Source: CAVRZR01 sp964354215 (lineage in GTDB: Bacteria; Actinomycetota; Coriobacteriia; Anaerosomatales; CAVRZR01). From it: DNA of 64,000 nt. The stretch's first letter is position 1. Each line of letters starts with the position of its first letter. Below the pieces are notes generated by a model. That model saw nothing but the letters and a program-made list of their open reading frames with translations, did no database searches and had not been told where the DNA came from. The DNA lies in the NCBI GenBank assembly GCA_964354215.1, contig CAYGYT010000005.1:17589-81588 (forward strand), given 5' to 3'. Shown in pieces: positions 58,031 through 64,000 of the stretch. The position numbers were made by a program, and so were the translations under genes.

Positions 58031-60961
58031 GTGTCCCTGGATTCCATCTCCATCCGCGGCGCCCGCGAGCACAACCTCAAGGGCTTCGACCTCGACATCC
58101 CGCGCGACAAGCTCGTCGTGATCACCGGACTCTCAGGGTCCGGCAAGTCCTCGCTCGCGTTCGACACCATCTACGCGGAGGGGCAGCGGCGCTACGTGGA
58201 GTCCCTCTCGGCGTACGCGCGCCAGTTCCTCGGCCAGATGGACAAGCCCGACGTCGACCACATCGAGGGGCTCTCGCCGGCGGTCTCGATCGACCAGAAG
58301 ACCACCTCGCGCAACCCGCGCTCGACAGTGGGCACCGTGACTGAGATCTACGACTACCTGCGTCTGCTTTTCGCGCGCGTGGGCATTCCGCACTGCCCGA
58401 TCTGCGGGCGCCCTATCGAGCGGCAGACCGCCGACCAGATCGTCGACCGCATCCTCGAGCTGGAGGCGGGCACCAAGTTCCAGGTGCTCGCGCCAGTCGT
58501 GAAAGGCCGGAAGGGGGAGTACGGCAAGCTCCTCGACGACCTCAAGCGCGAGGGCTTCACCCGCGTGCGCGTGGACAAGGACGTCCGCACGCTCGACGAG
58601 GAGATCAAGCTCGACAAGAAGTACAAGCACGACATCGAGGTCGTCGTCGACCGCCTCGTGATGAAGGACGGCGTGCGCACCCGGCTCGCGGATTCCGTCG
58701 AGACCGCGTTGCGACTCGCGGGCGGGTCCTTGATCGTCGCCATCACCAACGGGGACGAACTTGCGTTCTCCCAGGCGCTTGCCTGCCCGGTACACGGGGT
58801 GTCGATGGACGAGCTCGCCCCTCGGGACTTCTCGTTCAACAGCCCGTATGGCGCGTGCCCGGACTGCCTCGGTCTCGGCTCTCGGCTGGAAGCGGACCCG
58901 GACCTCGTCGTGCCCGACACGATGCTGTCGCTCGAGGAGGGCGCGATCGCGCCCTTCAGCTCCGGCATGAACTACTACCCGCAGCTGGTTGCCGCCGCGG
59001 CGAAGCACATGGGTGTCGGCACCGGTGTCCCGTGGCGCGAGCTGCCTTCCGAGGTGCGTGACGCACTCCTCGGCGGACTCGGCGACGAGCGCATTCGGGT
59101 CGACTACCTCACGCGGGACGGGCGCGAGACGCACTGGTACTCGCGCTACGAGGGTGCCCTTTCGAGCGTCATGCGCCGCTGGCAAGAGACGGAGTCCGAG
59201 GGTTCAAAGGAGAAGCTCGAGCAGTACATGGCGGTCATCCCGTGCAAGTCGTGCAGCGGGGCGCGCCTCAAGCCCGAGATTCTCGCGGTTACCTTCGGCG
59301 GCAAGAACATACACGAGGTCACGACGCTTGCGGCGAAGGACTCGTTGGAGTTCTTTGAGACGGTTGTGCTTTCGGAGCGGGACGAACACATCGCTCGCCG
59401 CGTCATCAAGGAGATCGTGGAGCGGCTGCGCTTCCTCGTCGACGTGGGGCTCGACTACCTCACGCTCGAGCGGGGGACGGCCACGCTGTCCGGCGGCGAG
59501 GCGCAACGCATCAGGCTTGCGACGCAGATCGGCTCGGGACTCATGGGCGTGCTCTACATCCTCGACGAGCCCTCGATCGGACTGCATCAGCGCGACAACG
59601 CTCGGCTCATCGCCACGCTCGAGCGGCTTCGGGACCTCGGCAACACCGTGATCGTCGTGGAGCACGACGAGGAGACGATCCGCTCGGCGGACTTCGTCGT
59701 GGACATGGGGCCGGGAGCCGGAGAGCACGGCGGCGAGGTCGTCTGCATCGGCCCGCCCGAGGCGATCCTTGCGTGCGAGGAGTCGCTCACCGGCGCGTAT
59801 CTCGAGGGGCGGCGGTCGATACCGATCCCCGAGGGGCGTCGGGCGTCGGATCGCGGTGCGATCGTCATGCGCGGCGCTTCCGAGCACAACCTCAAGAATC
59901 TCGACGTCCACCTGCCGCTCGGCTCGTTCATCGTCGTGACGGGAGTGTCCGGCTCAGGCAAGTCCTCGCTCGTCTCGGACACGCTCGCCCCGGCGCTCAC
60001 GAATGCCATTTACCGTGCGCGCCGACGCACCGGCAAGTACGAGGGGATCGAAGGACTCGGTCTTGTCGACAAGGTAGTCGACATCGACCAGAGCCCCATC
60101 GGCAGGACGCCCCGCTCGAACCCCGCCACCTACACCGGCGTGTGGGACGACGTCCGGGCGCTGTTCTCGTCCACGCCAGAATCGCGCGCGCGCGGCTACT
60201 CGCCCGGACGCTTCTCTTTCAACGTGCACGGGGGGCGGTGTGAGGCGTGCAAGGGTGACGGACAGATCAAGATCGAGATGCACTTCCTGCCTGACGTATA
60301 CGTGCTGTGCGACGTGTGCCATGGCGCCCGGTACAACCGGGAGACGCTCCAGGTCACCTACCGCGGTAAGAACGTGTCGGACGTGCTCGACATGACCGTC
60401 GAGGAGGCGCTCCACTTCTTCGAGAACATCCCGCCGATCAAACGCAAGCTGCAGACGCTCTTCGATGTCGGCCTGGGGTACTTGCGTCTCGGGCAGCCCG
60501 CCACGACGCTCTCAGGCGGCGAGGCGCAGCGCGTCAAGCTCGCGAGCGAGCTGCAGCGGCGCTCGACCGGACGCACGTTCTACATCCTCGACGAGCCGAC
60601 GACGGGCCTGCACTTCGACGACGTGCGGCAGTTGCTCATCGTCCTGCAGCGCCTCGTGGAGGCCGGCAACACGGTCCTCGTGATCGAGCACAATCTCGAC
60701 GTGATCAAGTCGGCCGACCACGTGATCGACCTCGGCCCCGAGGGCGGTGACCGCGGCGGCGAGATCGTGGTGACCGGCACGCCGGAGGAGATCGCGGCGT
60801 GCGCGCACTCGTACACCGGTCAGTTCCTGCGCCCGGTGCTCGCGGGTGGGCCGGCCACGGTTGCGCCAGCCACGGCGGCTGCGGCGGCGGCTTTGGGCAC
60901 GGCTGCGGTCACGCCCGCGACGCGAGGTGCCCGCTCGAAGCGGGCGAAGAAGCCCGCGTGA
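58031..60961 (+). CDS. uvrA: Excinuclease ABC subunit A
   Basis: 976 residues from GTG 58031 (GAAGGAGAGAG upstream). Two ABC ATPase modules: Walker A GLSGSGKSSLAFDT and GVSGSGKSSLVSDT; signature motifs LSGGEAQRIRLATQIG and LSGGEAQRVKLASEL. Zinc sites are present, for example CPICGRP (first), CKSCSGARLKPE (second) and CEACKGDG-x-CDVCHGARY (third). Damage-recognition protein of nucleotide excision repair. An Ala-rich tail ends in basic residues. A TACACT -10-like box lies near 57952. The following gene begins within its stop (GTGA). Confidence 0.96.
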   Translation: MSLDSISIRGAREHNLKGFDLDIPRDKLVVITGLSGSGKSSLAFDTIYAEGQRRYVESLSAYARQFLGQMDKPDVDHIEGLSPAVSIDQKTTSRNPRSTVGTVTEIYDYLRLLFARVGIPHCPICGRPIERQTADQIVDRILELEAGTKFQVLAPVVKGRKGEYGKLLDDLKREGFTRVRVDKDVRTLDEEIKLDKKYKHDIEVVVDRLVMKDGVRTRLADSVETALRLAGGSLIVAITNGDELAFSQALACPVHGVSMDELAPRDFSFNSPYGACPDCLGLGSRLEADPDLVVPDTMLSLEEGAIAPFSSGMNYYPQLVAAAAKHMGVGTGVPWRELPSEVRDALLGGLGDERIRVDYLTRDGRETHWYSRYEGALSSVMRRWQETESEGSKEKLEQYMAVIPCKSCSGARLKPEILAVTFGGKNIHEVTTLAAKDSLEFFETVVLSERDEHIARRVIKEIVERLRFLVDVGLDYLTLERGTATLSGGEAQRIRLATQIGSGLMGVLYILDEPSIGLHQRDNARLIATLERLRDLGNTVIVVEHDEETIRSADFVVDMGPGAGEHGGEVVCIGPPEAILACEESLTGAYLEGRRSIPIPEGRRASDRGAIVMRGASEHNLKNLDVHLPLGSFIVVTGVSGSGKSSLVSDTLAPALTNAIYRARRRTGKYEGIEGLGLVDKVVDIDQSPIGRTPRSNPATYTGVWDDVRALFSSTPESRARGYSPGRFSFNVHGGRCEACKGDGQIKIEMHFLPDVYVLCDVCHGARYNRETLQVTYRGKNVSDVLDMTVEEALHFFENIPPIKRKLQTLFDVGLGYLRLGQPATTLSGGEAQRVKLASELQRRSTGRTFYILDEPTTGLHFDDVRQLLIVLQRLVEAGNTVLVIEHNLDVIKSADHVIDLGPEGGDRGGEIVVTGTPEEIAACAHSYTGQFLRPVLAGGPATVAPATAAAAAALGTAAVTPATRGARSKRAKKPA

Positions 60962-62220
60962 CAGACTGCCTCGACAGCCCGCGCGCCGGAAGCGGCCGCC
61001 GAGCTTGGCGGGGTGGACGCCTCGGTGTTGCCGGCCTGGCGCTCGTTGCTGCAGTGGTGTTGACGGGATGTGGGGGTAGCGGGTCGTCGGAGACTGCCAA
61101 CTACGCAGTCCTCCGCACGGCTCGGCTCGCCGGGTATCCCAGCGCCTCGGTCGGCAGCTCGCCTTCTGAGGCGGCGGTGAGCCTCACGCTCCCGGCGGTG
61201 AGTTCGGCCGCCGACATCGAGCTCGCGTGGCAGTCGGGAATGGCGATGCTGTCAGCGGCGTATCCGCGCGCCAAGGCGTACCGGGTCGTTGTGGGCACCG
61301 CAGACCGGAACCTGCTCTCGGTGACCGCCCCCGGTGATGCGGTCCGCACGGCGGTCGAAGACGACGACGCTGCGGCGCTCAAGAAGGCCGCCAGCTTCGA
61401 GCTGATCGCGCATGCCCAGGGCAAGAGAGACGTGCCTTCGTACAGCGGGTCGACCGCGGACCGCGAGCACATGCTCGATGCTCTGAACCGTGCCGCCGGA
61501 CTCTCGTCGGCGTCGGGCCCGACCGTGGCCGGAGCCGACGCGCTCGCACGCGCCTGGCGCGACGCATACGAGAACGCGCCGGGCGTAGCCGCTCCAAGCG
61601 GCGGAGTCGAGGACGCCGCGCGGTTCGCCGCCACGAGGATTGCGGGCGCGCTCAGGCGTGGTTCGCTCGACGGCGCCGCGGAACTCGAGTCGCTCGTGCC
61701 GGAGCTGGTCCGCGACGCTGACGTGCGCGGGTTGCGCGCGTGGGCAGCGGTGACAGAGGCAGTGACCTCACGCAAGCCGCTCGCGGCGGTGCTCGCGCTC
61801 ACGGCAGCCGCCACGCGGGATGTGGCGGAGACGCCGGCCGGGCAGCCGACGGGCGGCACCGTGACGGGGCTCGAACGGGCGCCATCGCTCGACACGAGTG
61901 CGAGCGTCGAGGGCACTGGCTTCCCAAGCGAGGTGCTCGCCCGGTTCGGGACTCTCCAGGGTGGCCGCTTCGGGCTGGCCTGGCGCCCTGACAAGACGAC
62001 CGCGGATCAATCTGCGGAGCGCTTCGTCGCGCCCGATCGCTGGATCGCCTACCGCGCCCCGGACGGCACCGTCTACTGGCTCGCAGGGCAGGGTGCCGAT
62101 GTGGCTCTCGCCGACTCGTCGCTTGACGGGTGGGGGTACCGGACCCTCTCGGCGAGCCTCGTCGATGCGGGCGACACTCGCCGCGTCGTCGCGACATTCC
62201 CGAGCGAGGACGGCCGATGA
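60958..62220 (+). CDS. Lipoprotein of unknown function between uvrA and uvrC
   Basis: 420 residues from GTG 60958, overlapping the uvrA stop by 4 nt. An Arg-rich start, hydrophobic segment (LGVAGLALVAAVVLTG) and lipobox L-T-G-C (Cys about 39) predict a lipid-anchored protein. The mature part is Ala/Ser/Thr-rich and mostly helical, with no motif I know. The C-terminal region (PDRWIAYRAPDGTVYWLAGQ) may form a small beta domain. Its stop overlaps uvrC (ATGA), so three genes are coupled, though an envelope lipoprotein has no obvious role in DNA repair. Confidence 0.72.
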   Translation: MTDCLDSPRAGSGRRAWRGGRLGVAGLALVAAVVLTGCGGSGSSETANYAVLRTARLAGYPSASVGSSPSEAAVSLTLPAVSSAADIELAWQSGMAMLSAAYPRAKAYRVVVGTADRNLLSVTAPGDAVRTAVEDDDAAALKKAASFELIAHAQGKRDVPSYSGSTADREHMLDALNRAAGLSSASGPTVAGADALARAWRDAYENAPGVAAPSGGVEDAARFAATRIAGALRRGSLDGAAELESLVPELVRDADVRGLRAWAAVTEAVTSRKPLAAVLALTAAATRDVAETPAGQPTGGTVTGLERAPSLDTSASVEGTGFPSEVLARFGTLQGGRFGLAWRPDKTTADQSAERFVAPDRWIAYRAPDGTVYWLAGQGADVALADSSLDGWGYRTLSASLVDAGDTRRVVATFPSEDGR

Positions 62221-64000
62221 ACCCGACCGACCTCGGCAGGCAGCTCGCGCAGGTGCCCGAGTCGCCGGGCGTGTACCTCTGGAAGGACGCCGAAGAGCGC
62301 GTGCTCTACGTGGGGAAGGCCAAGTCACTTCGCAAGCGCATGCGCCAGTACGCGAGCGGACACGACGAGCGCATCCAGGTGCCCGTGATGATGGCGCAGG
62401 TGGCGTCGTTTGACTACGTCGTCACGGACAATGAAGTCGAGAGCTTCATTCTCGAACGGAACCTCATCAAGCAGTTCGACCCGCCGTTCAACGTGGACTT
62501 TCGAGACGACAAGAGCTACCCGTTCATCGCGCTCACGCTCGAGGACCCGTTCCCGGCGATCAAGTACACCCGGGAGAAGCACCGAGCGGGAACGCGCTAC
62601 TTCGGGCCCTACACGGACGCACGCGCAGCGCGAGAGACCATCGACGTGGTTCGGCGCATCGTTCCAATCTGCCGCGCGACATGCGCGGAGTGGAAGCGGG
62701 TCAACTCGTGCGGTGGTGAGCCCAGCGGCAGGGTGTGCTTCGACTACCACGTGGGCCGCGGGGCGGGCCCGTGCGTGGGTGCCGTCACGCGCGAGGCGTA
62801 CGCCGGGAACGTGGACAAGGTCGGGCGGTTCCTCGGCGGGAAGCACTCGGAATTCGTAGGGGAGCTCGAGCGGTGCATGCACGAGGCCGCCGACGACCTC
62901 GACTTCGAGCGTGCCGCGCGGTATCGCAACCGCCTCGAAGCCGTGCAAAGCGTCCTGCAGAAGCAGAAGATCGTGTCGAGCCGGCCGTTGGACGCTGATG
63001 TGATCGGATTCAGCCGAGAGGAGACGATCGCGGGCGTGCACGTGTTCGTGGTGCGCGAGGGCCGCGTGCTCATCGGCAACGAATTCGTGCTGGACAAAGG
63101 ACTCGACGTCTCGATGTCCGAGCTCGTCGAGGGGTTCTTGCTGCGCTACTACGGCGAGGCGAGCGCGGTCGGACACGAACTGCTCGTGCCCGAGCTGCCC
63201 GATGCACCCGAGGCGCTCGAGGAGTGGCTCGGCTCGATCCGGGGCACGAAGGTGAGCCTTACGGTGCCGCAGCGCGGCGAGAAACGCGAGCTCCTCACGC
63301 TGGCTGAGCGGAACGCGCGCCATACGCTCTTGCGCTTCAAGGCGCGCACTCGCTACGACGAGGAGCGGCTGAACGCGGCCCTACTCCAGCTCGAGAGCGC
63401 GCTCGCGCTGCCGGCCCCTCCATTCCGCATCGAGTGCTTCGACATCTCGACGCTGCACGGCCGGCATTCAGTCGGATCCATGGTCGTCTTCGCGGATGGC
63501 CGTTCGGACCCCAAGTCGTACCGGCGCTTCCGGGTGCGCGCAACCGCGTCCGAGTCCAATGATGTCGAGATGATGGGGGAGGTACTCCGGCGCCGTTTCG
63601 CACCGGAGCGGATGGCCGACGGCCGATTCGGCTCCCGGCCGGGGCTCGTGATCGTCGATGGCGGCAAGCCGCAGGTCTCCGCGGCAGTGGCCGCTCTCGG
63701 CGACAGTGGCGTTGACGACATCCCGGTAGTGGGGCTCGCCAAGCGCGAGGAGGAGCTCTTCGTGCCGGGCTGGGACGAGCCGGTGGTGCTGCCGAACGGC
63801 TCTGCGTCGCTCTACCTCGTCAAGCGTATTCGCGACGAGGCGCACCGGTTCGCGATCATGTACCACCGCGATGTCCGGGGCAAGGCGATGACCGCGAGCG
63901 TGCTCGATACGATCGCCGGGCTCGGTCCCAAGCGCAAGAAGGCGCTGCTGAAGGCCTTCGGCTCGGTGAGGCGCCTGCGCGCCGCGACCGTCGAGGAGAT
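62217..64000 (+). CDS. uvrC: Excinuclease ABC subunit C, 3' end outside the window
   Basis: 594 residues up to the edge, with no stop. N-terminal GIY-YIG nuclease (GVYLWKDAEERVLYVGKAKS), residues 1-95, makes the 3' incision. The UVR motif LDFERAARYRNRLEAVQS (about residue 230) binds UvrB. The RNase H-like domain has ECFDISTLHGRHSVGSMVVF and LVIVDGGKPQVSAA and makes the 5' cut. The HhH region begins at DTIAGLGPKRKKALLKAFGS and is cut off. Start ATG overlaps the lipoprotein stop by 4 nt. Confidence 0.95.
   Translation, partial: MNPTDLGRQLAQVPESPGVYLWKDAEERVLYVGKAKSLRKRMRQYASGHDERIQVPVMMAQVASFDYVVTDNEVESFILERNLIKQFDPPFNVDFRDDKSYPFIALTLEDPFPAIKYTREKHRAGTRYFGPYTDARAARETIDVVRRIVPICRATCAEWKRVNSCGGEPSGRVCFDYHVGRGAGPCVGAVTREAYAGNVDKVGRFLGGKHSEFVGELERCMHEAADDLDFERAARYRNRLEAVQSVLQKQKIVSSRPLDADVIGFSREETIAGVHVFVVREGRVLIGNEFVLDKGLDVSMSELVEGFLLRYYGEASAVGHELLVPELPDAPEALEEWLGSIRGTKVSLTVPQRGEKRELLTLAERNARHTLLRFKARTRYDEERLNAALLQLESALALPAPPFRIECFDISTLHGRHSVGSMVVFADGRSDPKSYRRFRVRATASESNDVEMMGEVLRRRFAPERMADGRFGSRPGLVIVDGGKPQVSAAVAALGDSGVDDIPVVGLAKREEELFVPGWDEPVVLPNGSASLYLVKRIRDEAHRFAIMYHRDVRGKAMTASVLDTIAGLGPKRKKALLKAFGSVRRLRAATVEE

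Overview
The window is high-GC, densely packed bacterial DNA with 57 protein genes, one tRNA and two 100-base runs of N. The gene content suggests a high-GC Gram-positive, probably an anaerobic actinobacterium of the Coriobacteriia type. The clues are a PdtaS/PdtaR pair, a GlnR-like regulator beside glnA, alpha-type glutamine synthetase, PASTA protein, LarE and many multiheme c-type cytochromes. The lineage is inferred; no marker was searched. The N runs mark scaffold gaps. No prophage, insertion sequence or CRISPR array was seen.

Layout. 1-7272: MFS transporter (cut by the window edge), cyclic-nucleotide-binding protein, secreted and membrane proteins, tRNA-Leu, pdtaS-pdtaR, phosphoesterase. 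7326-14856: nitrogen assimilation. This holds a GOGAT split into three genes behind an HdrBC-like iron-sulfur protein, then glnA and a GlnR-like regulator. 14853-24780: methyltransferase, polA, PASTA protein, rpsA with a very long acidic tail, coaE, lytic transglycosylase, uvrB. 24844-27910: a SmtB/CadC-type repressor and a heavy-metal P-type ATPase. The ATPase reading frame is interrupted by one in-frame TGA exactly where a metal-binding Cys belongs, followed by a SECIS-like hairpin, so it is probably a selenoprotein. 27934-33502: AarF kinase, larE (with gap), acs, cobalamin adenosyltransferase. 33598-39422: glnD and two Amt-PII pairs. 39665-45858: lipoproteins and a secreted papain-like protein. 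45577-54551: an electron-transfer locus of six multiheme cytochromes (about 56 haem sites), an NrfD-type membrane protein and a four-cluster ferredoxin. 54694-57823: membrane protein and a sensor kinase/regulator pair. 58031-64000: uvrA, lipoprotein, uvrC (cut by the edge).

How it fits together. GAAAC/GTTTC/GTTAC half-sites at 11-bp spacing lie upstream of the GOGAT operon, glnA and the distal amt gene. The glnA and amt promoters share 27 of 34 positions. With the GlnR-like gene next to glnA, this gives a coherent local nitrogen regulon. GOGAT has no NADPH-dependent small subunit here; its likely electron route is the HdrBC-like protein. The cytochrome locus looks like a quinol-linked membrane module (ferredoxin plus NrfD) feeding a chain of anchored multihaem proteins on the outer face of the membrane.

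The strongest new leads are the selenocysteine metal ATPase, the GlnR-type box set, the GOGAT-HdrBC pairing, and the cytochrome locus with its CX3CH and CX4CH haem motifs.
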